In this document: one piece after another, positions 27,487-35,968 of the stretch
How the letters are laid out: every line of letters begins with the position of its first letter
Position numbering within the stretch: position 1 is the first letter of the stretch
Assembly: GCF_029626035.1 (NCBI RefSeq)
Contig: NZ_JARUBE010000003.1
Coordinates: forward strand, 4,092,001 to 4,156,000
Source of the DNA: Micromonospora sp. WMMD980
Lineage (GTDB): Bacteria; Actinomycetota; Actinomycetes; Mycobacteriales; Micromonosporaceae
Length of the DNA stretch: 64,000 nucleotides
Direction: 5' to 3'
The notes under the pieces: model-generated
The model's input: only the letters and a program-made list of their open reading frames with translations
Database searches by the model: none
What the model was told of the DNA's origin: nothing
Made by a program: the position numbers and the translations under genes

Positions 27487-28944
27487 ATGCCGGTCGGAAG
27501 CAAGGGTGTCCTGCTCGTCGACTGGGACAATCTCAGCAGCGCGGTCATCAAGCGTGGTCATCTGGCCGAGCGGGGCATCGTCGACGCGCTGTGGCGCGAC
27601 GCGACCACGAGGTGCGGCGGCCACCTGCACTACAAGCACATGGCCGCGGTGCGGTTCGACGGCACCATCAGCACCGCCATGGCCGAGCACCTGATCGACG
27701 CCGACGTGGTGGTCAGCCTCAAGGAGCAGGCCGACATCCACCTGACCGTGCTGGCGATGGACTACCTGCACCAGGGCTGCGGCCACTTCGTCCTGGTCAC
27801 CGGCGACCAGGACTTCATCCCGCTGATCCGCCGGCTGCTGCGCGACGGCTGCCAGGTGACAGTGGTCTACGGCGACCCGGACCGGCTCTCCCCCCAGTTC
27901 CGGGGCATCCTCACCCTGCCCGGGCTGGACTCGCTCTGCATCGACGACATCTACGCCCTGCGGAAGCTGCCGCCGTCCACCTGCCGCGACGTGATCGGCC
28001 TGCTCGAACTGCAACGCCGGGGCTTCATCCTGGGCGGCCGGGAGACCGGTGAGCGCACGGCGCTGCTGGCCGGCTGGCGGATCCTGGACAACGAGGACGA
28101 GAGCCGCTACTGGGCGCTCGTGGAATCCGTCGGACGCAAGGTCACCCGCACCGACGCGGCGGCCCGCGACAGGTCCGGGTTCTCGCCGCGCAGCATGACC
28201 CGCACCTACCTCGACATCGACCCGGAGCGGTTCACCGACCTCGTGGCCGTCGACTTCGTGCTGCGGCGGCTCGCCGCCCGGGCGAAGGGCTACACCCTCG
28301 CCCAGTTGCGCACCGGGCCGCTGCAGACCGACGACGGGCCCCGGCTGCACCGGGTGCTCGACGCGCTCACCGGCGTGGGGCTGGTGCGCAAGGGCGCCGA
28401 CGACACCTACGCGGTGACCACGGAGGACCTGGCCCTGGGCTATCTGGAGCCGTTGTGGCGGGTGCACGCGGCGCTGGCCGTGGAGTGCTACCGGCGGCAG
28501 CGGCGCACCATCCCCTACCGGAACCTCACCGGGCTGCTCAACGCCAGCGGTGTCGGCCAGGGGCCGGACCGCCGGGCCGCCGGGCGGATCAACCAGGTCG
28601 TCCGGTACGCCGCCGCGGCCGGTGTGGTCGACGCCGTCGCGGTCGACGGCGAGCGCCACGCGATCGCCGTCGACTCGCCGCTGACCCGGACGATCGAGAC
28701 CGCCTACCACGAGCTGTACCGCGAGTTCGCCGACCGCGCCCCGAGTCCGGTGCCGGAGAGCCAGGTCCTGGAGTTCATGACCGTGCGGGACCGGACCCGG
28801 GCCGAGCCGGTGTTCGGCTACGACTCCCGCGACCGGCACCGGATCCTGCGCGTGCTCGCCCAGTCCCGGGCGCTGACCTGGCGCGACGAGAAGGTCACCG
28901 TGCCCCGGACGCGCTGGGGCGACTCCGGCTCGTCGTCCGCCTAG
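27487..28944 (+). CDS. NYN-domain (PIN-like) putative RNase
   Basis: 485 aa. The N-terminal ~150 residues are a NYN domain: GVLLVDWDNLSS at the start, IDADVVVSLKEQADIHL in the middle, and VLVTGDQDF later, giving the acidic metal-binding residues of PIN-like nucleases. The C-terminal ~300 residues contain winged-helix or OST-HTH-like helical sequence. The ATG at 27487 has GGGGAGGAG upstream; an earlier in-frame start gives an implausible basic leader. It is divergent from the NERD/STAND pair. Predicted to cut RNA. Confidence 0.75.
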   Translation: MPVGSKGVLLVDWDNLSSAVIKRGHLAERGIVDALWRDATTRCGGHLHYKHMAAVRFDGTISTAMAEHLIDADVVVSLKEQADIHLTVLAMDYLHQGCGHFVLVTGDQDFIPLIRRLLRDGCQVTVVYGDPDRLSPQFRGILTLPGLDSLCIDDIYALRKLPPSTCRDVIGLLELQRRGFILGGRETGERTALLAGWRILDNEDESRYWALVESVGRKVTRTDAAARDRSGFSPRSMTRTYLDIDPERFTDLVAVDFVLRRLAARAKGYTLAQLRTGPLQTDDGPRLHRVLDALTGVGLVRKGADDTYAVTTEDLALGYLEPLWRVHAALAVECYRRQRRTIPYRNLTGLLNASGVGQGPDRRAAGRINQVVRYAAAAGVVDAVAVDGERHAIAVDSPLTRTIETAYHELYREFADRAPSPVPESQVLEFMTVRDRTRAEPVFGYDSRDRHRILRVLAQSRALTWRDEKVTVPRTRWGDSGSSSA

Positions 28945-28952
28945 GGGGGCCG

Positions 28953-29702
28953 GTGCTGCGCCGAACGGCGGCCCGCCTGCGCACCCTGCCCCGGCACGGG
29001 CTGACGATCGCGGGGGCACTCGCGGTGTGCGCCGCCGCCGCCGCGGTCGTGGTGGCCGTCGCCTGGCCCACCCCCCGGGCCGCCCCCGTCGTCGGCTCCT
29101 TCGCCGCCATCGCCTCCACCGTCGGGGCGCTGGCCGCGATCCACCTCTCCCGGCAGGCGCTGGCCCGCACCGACCGGCAGCTCGAGGAGTCCCGCCGGTC
29201 GCTGGTGCTGAGCCGCTACCCGCTGCTGCTGCCGGTGCACCAGGCGGTGGCGTTCCCGGACGGCGGCGGGATGGTGGCCCCGCATCCACCCGCCGAGGAG
29301 CGCTATGCGCTGGCCTCCGCGCCGGCGCCCGCGTACGCGTTCCTGGCGCTCACGAAGGACCGGCTGGTGATCCCGGTGGAGAACGTCGGCGCCGGGCCGG
29401 CGCTGCGGGTCAGCGGGACGCTGTGGTGCTCGGACGGCCGAAGCGGCCCGGTGACCGGCGTGCCGGCGCTCGCCGCCGGCCAGAGCGGCGTGCTGGCGGC
29501 CGTGCTGCGCGACGCCCGGCGGCCGGCTCCCGCGCAGGTGCGGGCGCTGGTGGCGGACGACGGCGGGCCGGCCGTGGCCTACCAGCTCGACCTCGACTAC
29601 GTGGACGTCTTCGCGCATCCCCGCCGCACGAGCGCGCTGTTCGACCCGCGCGGGCGTGGCGCCTGGCACCACCTGCCGGGCGACGACCCCGGCGCGCGCT
29701 GA
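28953..29702 (+). CDS. Membrane protein of unknown function
   Basis: 249 aa with two adjacent N-terminal hydrophobic helices (~residues 19-58) and a soluble C-terminal domain (VIPVENVGAGPALRVSG is reminiscent of a beta-sandwich fold). It begins eight bases after the NYN gene stop with GGGGGG before a GTG, so it is in the same operon. A membrane partner of a nuclease is a common theme in conflict systems, but the role here is unknown. Confidence 0.6.
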   Translation: MLRRTAARLRTLPRHGLTIAGALAVCAAAAAVVVAVAWPTPRAAPVVGSFAAIASTVGALAAIHLSRQALARTDRQLEESRRSLVLSRYPLLLPVHQAVAFPDGGGMVAPHPPAEERYALASAPAPAYAFLALTKDRLVIPVENVGAGPALRVSGTLWCSDGRSGPVTGVPALAAGQSGVLAAVLRDARRPAPAQVRALVADDGGPAVAYQLDLDYVDVFAHPRRTSALFDPRGRGAWHHLPGDDPGAR

Positions 29703-29728
29703 GCCCGGCCCGGCCGGAAAAGGGGAAA

Positions 29729-29750
29729 GCCCCAGCAGCGAGGCTGGGGC
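29729..29750. terminator. Hairpin between convergent genes
   Basis: GCCCCAGC / GCTGGGGC, 8-bp perfect stem with a 6-base loop, 27 bases after the stop of the membrane protein gene. No strong T run follows rightward. Confidence 0.5.
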
Positions 29751-29907
29751 CGGGTATTGAGACGGCTCGGACCACGACTACATGTCAGCTCGTCGTCGCC
29801 AGCCACCATCTCCCCTATGAGCAAGGTTAGGGTCACCCTCCGCGAGCGTCAACTCGGTCACCCGGACGGGACCGGCCGCCGATCAGGTCACCGACGCCGC
29901 CCGCCGG

Positions 29908-31188
29908 TCAGGCCCGATGCGTGTCGAGGTGGGTGAGGACGGTCTGGTTGGCCTCCCAGCCGTCCGGGAACTTCACCGGCACGTCCAGGTGCACCCGCTC
30001 GGTCGACGGGTAGGCGTCGAGCAGCTCGCCGATGCCGGCCCGGGCCACCACCACGCAGGCGTGCCGGTGCCGCGACGCCAGCACGCACAGCCGCCCCGAC
30101 TCCAGGTGGAAGGCGGTGGCGTCGCGCCGGCCGGAGAGCGGGTGCAGCACGATCGTCACGTCGTACTCCCGGCCCTGGAGCCGGTTGGCGGTGTCCACGG
30201 TGATGCCCGCCCCGGCCGCGCCCAGCCGGGAACGGATGGCCGCGACCTGGTCGCGGTGGGCGGCGCCGACGGCGATCCGGTCCGCGGTGACCGGCGCGCC
30301 GCCGGGCGCGGCCTCGCTGACCGCTACCGCGCCGCGCCGCAACACCCGCAGGGCCAGCTCCGCGCAGGCGGTGGCGGCCTCGGCGTCGGTACGCACGGTG
30401 TGCCGGGCGGGCAGCTCGTGCAACGCCCAACCGGTGGCGGCGGCCAGCTCGACCGAGGCGTCGTAGCCGTCGCCCGGGCCCAGCTCGGTGAACGTGAGCG
30501 CCCGGTCGGCCGGCCCGGTGCCGGCGCGGAACCCGGTGAACGGGTAGAACGCGGCGGAGACCACCGGGGCGGCGGAGGCGGGCAGCCGCCACGACACCGG
30601 CAGCCGGTGCACCGGCAGCTCCGGGTTGTGCCGCAGCAGCGTGGCCACCGCCGACTGCATCGGATCCCAGGTCAGGCCGGTCCAGCGGGCGGTCTCGACG
30701 GTGGAGAACGGGTCGAGCTGCCCGGGGTCGCCGACGAACAGCGCCCGCTCGAACCGCCCGGCCACGCGCAGCAGCGCGTCGGCGCGCATCTGGTACGCCT
30801 CGTCGACGATCGCCCACGGCCAGGTGCCCTCGGTGAGGGTGGCCAACTTGGCCGCCGTGGCGATGGTGACGGCCGGCCCGCCCAGGTCGGCGACCTTCGC
30901 GGCGACCCGGACCGTCGCGTGACCCGCGACCCGCTCGGTGGGCCGGTAGTCGGCCGCCGAGAGCCGGCCGATGCGCAGCTCGGGCGCCCTGCGGGCGAGC
31001 CGGTCGATCAGGTCGTCGACCTGCTCGTTGGTCTGCGCCACGATCATCAGCGGGTCACCGGTGGCGGCGATCTCCGCGCCGGCGCGGACGACGAGCGTGC
31101 TCTTGCCGGCGCCGGGCGGCGAGTCGACCACCACGCCCCGGTGGGCACCGGAGCGCACATCGCTCAGCACACTTTCGATGACGTGCAA
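29908..31188 (-). CDS. SF1 (Upf1-like) helicase/AAA ATPase
   Basis: 426 aa. Walker A SPPGAGKST (~residue 24), Walker B WAIVDEAYQM, a motif-III-like FVGDPGQLDPF, and a C-terminal TANRLQGREYDVTIVLHPL with CVLASRHRHACVVVARAG matching Upf1/DNA2-type helicases. It is compact and lacks extra nuclease domains. The start is TTG at 31188; AAGAAGGGG seven bases upstream is a good ribosome site and belongs to repeat copy B. A GTG six codons further in is an alternative. Nucleic-acid unwinding is expected; the target is unknown. Confidence 0.75.
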   Translation of the reverse strand: MHVIESVLSDVRSGAHRGVVVDSPPGAGKSTLVVRAGAEIAATGDPLMIVAQTNEQVDDLIDRLARRAPELRIGRLSAADYRPTERVAGHATVRVAAKVADLGGPAVTIATAAKLATLTEGTWPWAIVDEAYQMRADALLRVAGRFERALFVGDPGQLDPFSTVETARWTGLTWDPMQSAVATLLRHNPELPVHRLPVSWRLPASAAPVVSAAFYPFTGFRAGTGPADRALTFTELGPGDGYDASVELAAATGWALHELPARHTVRTDAEAATACAELALRVLRRGAVAVSEAAPGGAPVTADRIAVGAAHRDQVAAIRSRLGAAGAGITVDTANRLQGREYDVTIVLHPLSGRRDATAFHLESGRLCVLASRHRHACVVVARAGIGELLDAYPSTERVHLDVPVKFPDGWEANQTVLTHLDTHRA

Positions 31189-31192
31189 GGCC

Positions 31193-31240
31193 GGGCCCCT
31201 TCTTAACGCATTCGGTATAGGCGGGGCCCCTTCTTAACAC
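31193..31240. repeat. GTTAAG/GGGGCCC intergenic repeat, copy B
   Basis: Read on the minus strand: GTTAAGAAGGGGCCCC, spacer with CTATACCGAATGC, then GTTAAGAAGGGGCCC. The second unit ends five bases before the TTG of the leftward helicase gene and supplies its Shine-Dalgarno-like AAGAAGGGG. Confidence 0.75.
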
Positions 31241-31355
31241 GTTCAACTGGTTGCCAAAGGCAACGGCGTGGCGTACGAACGACGGTGAATATCACTCCGG
31301 TGGATACGACGGTGACCCCGTCGGCCGGATTCCGCACACCCGACAAGGGGGGCCA

Positions 31356-33569
31356 ATGGCACGCAGCCGGATCGCCGGTACCGCAGCCATCGCACTCGTC
31401 CTACCGTTCCTCGGCGTCCTGCCCGCCACCGCCGCGTCGGCCGCCCCGGCCACGGGGAAGGCCAAGCCGGTCGTCGACGACACCCGCGAGCTGACCCGCA
31501 AGGACTTCACGCTCGACGGCAAGCCGGTGAAGACCCCGGCCCGTTACCAGAAGCGCGCCCAGGCGCGGTCGAAGGCCGCCGCGGCCACCACGCCCCCGGT
31601 CGGCACCGTCCGGCAGTGGCTCGGCATGGACGACTTCCAGGGCACCTACTACCGCAAGGACTACACGCTGCGCGGCGTCGGCGACAACGTCGAGGTGTGG
31701 GTCGCCAACGACATCGCGTTCCCGGCCGACGACTGCCGCAACCAGATCCCGACGTCGACGCAGATCACCGACGCCCAGGTGCAGAGCTTCGTGCACGAGT
31801 TCGACACGAACATGTACCCGAAGGAGACGGTGGCGTTCAGCCGGCCGCCGGACCGCGACGGCAGCAACTCGCAGATCCCGCCGGACGCGCAGGGCAACGG
31901 CGGCGACTACTCCGGCGGCGGCAACAAGACGGTCACCCTGATCGACAACGTCCGGGACGACAACTTCTACGACTTCCCGGCCGCGCCCACCTACATCGCC
32001 GGCTTCTTCTCGGCGCAGCTCAACGAGCTGTTCGACCGCAACGTGATGACCGTCGACGCGTTCGACTGGCTGCACCGCACCGGCGCCAACCCGCCGGACG
32101 AGCCGACCGACGACCTGTGCACCAGCCGCCCGGCGCGCCCGTTCAGCTACGAGGGCACGTTCGCCCACGAGTGGCAGCACCTGGCGCACTACTACAGCGA
32201 CCCGTTCGAGACCACCTGGATGAACGAGGGCCTGTCGGACTTCGCGCAGACCCTCACCGGGTACGTGGACACCAAGGCCACCGTCTTCGACCGGGGCGCG
32301 GACAGCCACCTCTACTGCCAGCAGGGCTTCGGCACGGTCAAGACGCCGTACAACGCGAACCCGCGGGACTGCGGCGGGCCGGAGAACTCGCTGAACCTGT
32401 GGGGCGAGAGCCCGAACCCGAACGCGGTGCTCGCCGACTACGGCAACGCGTACGCGTTCATCCAGTTCCTCTACGACCGGTACGGCAACGACATCGTGCA
32501 CCGGCTGCACAACGACGCCGACCTGCAGGGGCTGGCCAGCCTGGACGCGGCGCTCAAGGCCGAGGGCGCGAAGAACATGTACCAGGTGATCCACGACTAC
32601 CAGACCATGACGCTGGTCGACAAGATCGTCGGGGAGTCGCGCACCGGCATCATGCTCGGCGTACCGAAGAGTCGGGTGACCACGAAGAGCCTGCGCTCCA
32701 CCGTCAACCTGGCGAACCCGGCCGCGTACGCCACGCCCGGCGCGGCGCCCAACGGCGCCGACTACGTCCCGCTGTCGAAGGCCGACGGGACCGTGCTGCG
32801 CGGCCGTGACCTGCGGTCGCTGTCGTTCCAGGGCGCGAAGACGCTGCCGGCGCTGCCGCTGGCCTGGACCGTGGTGACCGACGACCCGGACCGTCCCGGC
32901 AACCCGGTGCTGTTCTCCGGCAACGTCAACAACACCGACGCTGCGGCGGTCACCCCGGTGACCGTGCCGACCGCCGACCCGACGTTGCGCTTCGTCGCCA
33001 AGTACGGCGCGGAGCTGGGCTTCGACTACGGCTACGTGGTGGTCTCCACCGACGGTGGCGCCACCTACACGGCGGTCGCCGGCGACAAGACCATCGACGG
33101 TCCGCTCGGCCCGGCGCTCAACGGCACCACCGACGGGTTCGAGCCGCACAGCTTCGACCTGTCCGCGTACGCCGGGAAGAACATCCTGCTCGGCTTCCGC
33201 TACGTCAGTGACGGCGGCGTCAACGAGGGCGGCCTGCTCGTCGACGACGTCACGGTCGGTGGCACCACGGTCAGCGACGGCAGCAGCCTCGCCCCGTTCG
33301 ACTCGCCCACCGAGATCAAGCCGATCGCCGTCGCCAACTGGAACGTGCGGCTCATCGGCCTGGACGAGAAGCACTCGCTGGCCTGGCAGTTCGAGTTCGA
33401 CGGCAAGTCGAGCCTGACGCTCAACCGGCTCCAGCTCGCGCTGCTCGCGCTGTTCCCGAAGGTGGTCGCCGTGGTCGCCTACGACGAGCCCACCGAGCAG
33501 GTCCAGCAGTACGCCCCGTACACCCTGAAGGTCAACGGCGTGGTGCAGAAAGGCGGGGCCCCCTCTTAA
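31356..33569 (+). CDS. Secreted zinc metalloprotease, immune inhibitor A/M6-like
   Basis: 737 aa. Sec-type signal peptide at residues 1-~30 (MARSRIAG then hydrophobic, ending ASAAP). Catalytic motif HEWQHLAHY with a downstream Glu (WMNEGLSDF), the HExxH...E arrangement of gluzincin/M6-like proteases. A beta-rich C-terminal part (DYGYVVVSTDGGATYT, ILLGFRYVSDGG, GGLLVDDV) resembles the MAM/jelly-roll domains of InhA. The ATG at 31356 has AAGGGGGG upstream. The last ~6 codons (GGAPS) and the TAA stop lie in repeat copy C, so the natural C-terminus has probably been replaced or extended. Confidence 0.8.
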   Translation: MARSRIAGTAAIALVLPFLGVLPATAASAAPATGKAKPVVDDTRELTRKDFTLDGKPVKTPARYQKRAQARSKAAAATTPPVGTVRQWLGMDDFQGTYYRKDYTLRGVGDNVEVWVANDIAFPADDCRNQIPTSTQITDAQVQSFVHEFDTNMYPKETVAFSRPPDRDGSNSQIPPDAQGNGGDYSGGGNKTVTLIDNVRDDNFYDFPAAPTYIAGFFSAQLNELFDRNVMTVDAFDWLHRTGANPPDEPTDDLCTSRPARPFSYEGTFAHEWQHLAHYYSDPFETTWMNEGLSDFAQTLTGYVDTKATVFDRGADSHLYCQQGFGTVKTPYNANPRDCGGPENSLNLWGESPNPNAVLADYGNAYAFIQFLYDRYGNDIVHRLHNDADLQGLASLDAALKAEGAKNMYQVIHDYQTMTLVDKIVGESRTGIMLGVPKSRVTTKSLRSTVNLANPAAYATPGAAPNGADYVPLSKADGTVLRGRDLRSLSFQGAKTLPALPLAWTVVTDDPDRPGNPVLFSGNVNNTDAAAVTPVTVPTADPTLRFVAKYGAELGFDYGYVVVSTDGGATYTAVAGDKTIDGPLGPALNGTTDGFEPHSFDLSAYAGKNILLGFRYVSDGGVNEGGLLVDDVTVGGTTVSDGSSLAPFDSPTEIKPIAVANWNVRLIGLDEKHSLAWQFEFDGKSSLTLNRLQLALLALFPKVVAVVAYDEPTEQVQQYAPYTLKVNGVVQKGGAPS

Positions 33570-33601
33570 CGCCTCCGGTATAGGAAGGGCCCCCTATTAA
33601 C
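33552..33601. repeat. GTTAAG/GGGGCCC intergenic repeat, copy C
   Basis: Read on the minus strand: GTTAATAGGGGGCCC, spacer CTATACCGGAGGC, then GTTAAGAGGGGGCCCC. Unlike copies A and B it overlaps a coding region: the protease reading frame runs into it and ends at its first TTAA. Confidence 0.75.
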
Positions 33602-33607
33602 AACCTG

Positions 33608-33644
33608 CCCCGCCCGAGCACCCGCAGACGGTGCTCGGGCGGGG
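33608..33644 (+). terminator. Hairpin terminator after the protease
   Basis: Perfect 14-bp stem CCCCGCCCGAGCAC / GTGCTCGGGCGGGG with a 9-base loop, then CCGTTT. It separates the protease from the flavoprotein gene. Confidence 0.7.
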
Positions 33645-33668
33645 CCGTTTGCGGGTAGAACTGGCGGC

Positions 33669-34214
33669 ATGAGTGAAGCGCCGGTGCTGCACCTGGTCGT
33701 CTGCGCCGCTCCCCCGGCCCAGCGGGTCGGCGAACTCGCCGAGCTGCTCGCCGCCGACGGCTGGCGGGTCTGCCTGATCGCCACCCCGACCGCCGCGAGC
33801 TGGCTCGACCGCGACGCGCTCGCCGCGCAGACCGGTCATCCGGTACGCGCCGAGTGGCGCCGTCCCGGCGACCCCGAACCGCACCCGCCGGCCCACGCCG
33901 CCGCGGTCGTGCCGGCGACCTTCAACACGCTGAACAAGTGGGCGACCGGGGCGAGCGACACGCTGGCCCTGGGCGTCCTCAACGAGCTGCTCGGCACCGG
34001 CCTGCCGATCCACGTCTTTCCCCGGGTGAACGCCGCGCTGTCGGCGCATCCCGCCTACGCGCCGAACTTGAAGTTACTGCGGGACGCGGGCGTGGTGGTG
34101 CACGACGGGGACGTGCTGCGTGCGCCGGAGGAGATGACGCCGAGCCGCTGGGCAGCCGTGGTCGACGCGCTGCGCCCTGCCAGGCGGCCTACGACTGGTC
34201 CCGTCGAGTGGTAA
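33669..34214 (+). CDS. Flavoprotein (phosphopantothenoylcysteine decarboxylase-like)
   Basis: 181 aa. The flavoprotein fold is recognisable: LHLVVCAAPPAQRVGEL at the N-terminus, IATPTAASWLD, AAVVPATFNTLNKWATGASDTLAL and VFPRVNAALSAHP. The family includes FMN-dependent Cys decarboxylases and is common as a stand-alone protein in actinomycetes. A TAGAAC -10-like box lies about seven bases upstream. Its 3' end overlaps the convergent membrane gene by 26 bases. Confidence 0.8.
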   Translation: MSEAPVLHLVVCAAPPAQRVGELAELLAADGWRVCLIATPTAASWLDRDALAAQTGHPVRAEWRRPGDPEPHPPAHAAAVVPATFNTLNKWATGASDTLALGVLNELLGTGLPIHVFPRVNAALSAHPAYAPNLKLLRDAGVVVHDGDVLRAPEEMTPSRWAAVVDALRPARRPTTGPVEW

Positions 34215-34944
34215 GTCGCCGCGCCAGGTAGCCGCCGGCCAGAGCCAGGCCACCGCCGAGGAGTACACCCCGCGCGAGGTGCACGGCAGGACGGTTGGGC
34301 AACGGGTCGCCAGGTGCCGGGCGGGCAGCCGCCGCATCGGCTGCCGGACCCGCCGTGACAGCCATCTGATAGCGCCGGTCCATGACCAGCGTGAAGCGCC
34401 GGGCACGGCGCGACGTCTCGGCCTTCATCCGCGGGCCCCTCGCCTCCGCCCAGAAGCGTCGCCCGGCGGCGCCCTTGAAGAACTGGTCGGCCAGCACCTC
34501 GAGGTGGGGCTCGCTGAGCGTGTCCACCTCCCACATGAGCTGCCAGTGGGTCACGATCAGATTGCTGTAGACGTGCTTTCGGAACCAGCCCAGATCGGTC
34601 GACTCCTCGATCGGGCCCCAGCACTCCAACAGGTCGGGGTCGTCGATGGCCATCTTGAGCAGGTCGGTGTGCAGCGCCCGGAGGGCCTGCTCCCGAGCCG
34701 CCTTGGCCTCGCGCGCCTGCACGATCAGGGAGACGACCACCCCGATGAGCGCAAGGGCGGCGAGGATAGCGGAGGCAGCGCCGTATGCCTGGCCGACGTT
34801 GCCGAGCAGGGGCCAGTCGTAGCCGGGACGGTCACCGATCCAGAGCAGGCCGAGCGGGGTGAGGAGCACCGCGACGAGGACGGCCAGCACGGCGAGCAGG
34901 AGTGCGGTGGGCGTTGCCGACCGGCGAGCGAGGCTGGTGACCAT
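34189..34944 (-). CDS. DUF6082-like membrane protein
   Basis: 251 aa. Two hydrophobic helices lie at ~15-35 and ~55-80, then a helical cytoplasmic domain with RALHTDLLKMAIDDPDLLECWGP, a segment I associate with the DUF6082 family of streptomycete proteins, and a third hydrophobic segment near the C-terminus. The ATG at 34944 gives a sensible N-terminus; a longer frame upstream is basic and non-protein-like. It is 49 bases after the DUF6879 gene. Function unknown. Confidence 0.6.
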   Translation of the reverse strand: MVTSLARRSATPTALLLAVLAVLVAVLLTPLGLLWIGDRPGYDWPLLGNVGQAYGAASAILAALALIGVVVSLIVQAREAKAAREQALRALHTDLLKMAIDDPDLLECWGPIEESTDLGWFRKHVYSNLIVTHWQLMWEVDTLSEPHLEVLADQFFKGAAGRRFWAEARGPRMKAETSRRARRFTLVMDRRYQMAVTAGPAADAAAARPAPGDPLPNRPAVHLARGVLLGGGLALAGGYLARRLTTRRDQS

Positions 34945-34993
34945 CCGCAGTCCGGGCACGCCTGCCTCCAGGGTCGCTGGTGCCGGCAGGCTA

Positions 34994-35608
34994 CTACAGG
35001 TGGGATGTGGAGGGCGTCCGGCCGTCGACCTCCCGATAGAAGAACGATTCGAACGGCTCAGCCTCGTCGAGCAACGCCAGAATCCGGGATCGGCAGCCCT
35101 CGACGACCCTGGGTTCGACGGCCTTCTCCGCACCGACCGGAAGCCCTGTCTCGTCGTAGCGGACGTCGTAGACGGCGCGGCTGCCGGCCACCATCAGCTC
35201 CGGTATCCGGCCGTGCGCCCGCTCCGTCTCCGACACCGCCCCGGCGTCGAGCACGCGGATCCGCTCCCCCGCCTCGGCGCGGAAGCGGAGGAAGTTCAGC
35301 TCCCAGATCAGGTACGGCGTGAGAGGAAGCTCCACGATCCGCAGGCGGTGCAGCCCGGAGCCCAGTGTGTCGAGACGGGCGAAGAACTGCACCAACTCGG
35401 GATTGGGCTGGGCGGCGATCCGCAACGCCTCGTCCCACCGGCCGGCGGCGAATGCCTCCCAGCTCGGGCTGCCCGGCTCGCGGAACGTCTGGAGCCGCTC
35501 GGTCTTGAGGATCGTCCCGTCCACGGTTTCCACCGTGGCGTAGAAGTCGGCCTCGTACTCGGGCAGGCTCATCCGTTGCGCGGAAGCCGCCCGCAGAACG
35601 TCACGCAT
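34994..35608 (-). CDS. DUF6879 family protein
   Basis: 204 aa from the ATG at 35608. The segments FYATVETVDGTILKTERLQTF, ELNFLRFRAEAGERIRVL and VYDVRYDETGLPVGAE fit DUF6879, a family usually found next to a small acidic protein and an HTH regulator in actinomycetes. It overlaps the upstream small gene by eight bases. The family's role is unknown; its gene neighbourhoods are accessory and regulator-linked. Confidence 0.75.
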   Translation of the reverse strand: MRDVLRAASAQRMSLPEYEADFYATVETVDGTILKTERLQTFREPGSPSWEAFAAGRWDEALRIAAQPNPELVQFFARLDTLGSGLHRLRIVELPLTPYLIWELNFLRFRAEAGERIRVLDAGAVSETERAHGRIPELMVAGSRAVYDVRYDETGLPVGAEKAVEPRVVEGCRSRILALLDEAEPFESFFYREVDGRTPSTSHL

Positions 35609-35870
35609 CCGGGATGTCCGGCTTGGCGGCACGGATCATGCTGCGCGGGATCACGACCAGCCGCTCGTCCTGGCCGACGCTAACCCCGTCCGGCAGGCGC
35701 CCGTCGTACGCGTCCGTGAGGTCGCGGCCGATGACTGCCACGTCGCCGTTGGAGAGTTCCCAGATGTCGGGGCAGGTGGTGGTGCCGCCGCTCTCGCCCA
35801 ACTCGGCGGCGGACCGCCCGAGCCGCCGGGCGAAGGTCGCCGCCGGTTCCGCTTCCCATCGACCAGCCAT
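35601..35870 (-). CDS. Small protein paired with DUF6879
   Basis: 89 aa. It contains CPDIWELSNGDVAVIGRDLTD, the motif of the small partner that usually precedes DUF6879 genes. The ATG at 35870 has GGAG upstream. It overlaps the DUF6879 gene by eight bases, so the pair is coupled. Function unknown. Confidence 0.7.
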   Translation of the reverse strand: MAGRWEAEPAATFARRLGRSAAELGESGGTTTCPDIWELSNGDVAVIGRDLTDAYDGRLPDGVSVGQDERLVVIPRSMIRAAKPDIPDA

Positions 35871-35968
35871 CGTCAACTCCTCGGAGTAACGGGTCGAGCA
35901 CTCAGAATAGCTAGGGCCAGCGAACGGCCGCGCATGGGTTTTCGCAAACTGAAGTAGATCTCCGATGG

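Noticed and set aside
23251..28052. Long plus-strand frames opposite the STAND and NERD genes
   Set aside because: Low-complexity Arg/Gln/Val-rich translations; the minus-strand genes have recognisable domains and coupled starts.
31401..33374. A long minus-strand frame opposite the metalloprotease
   Set aside because: Val/Arg/Asp-rich antisense translation with no motif.
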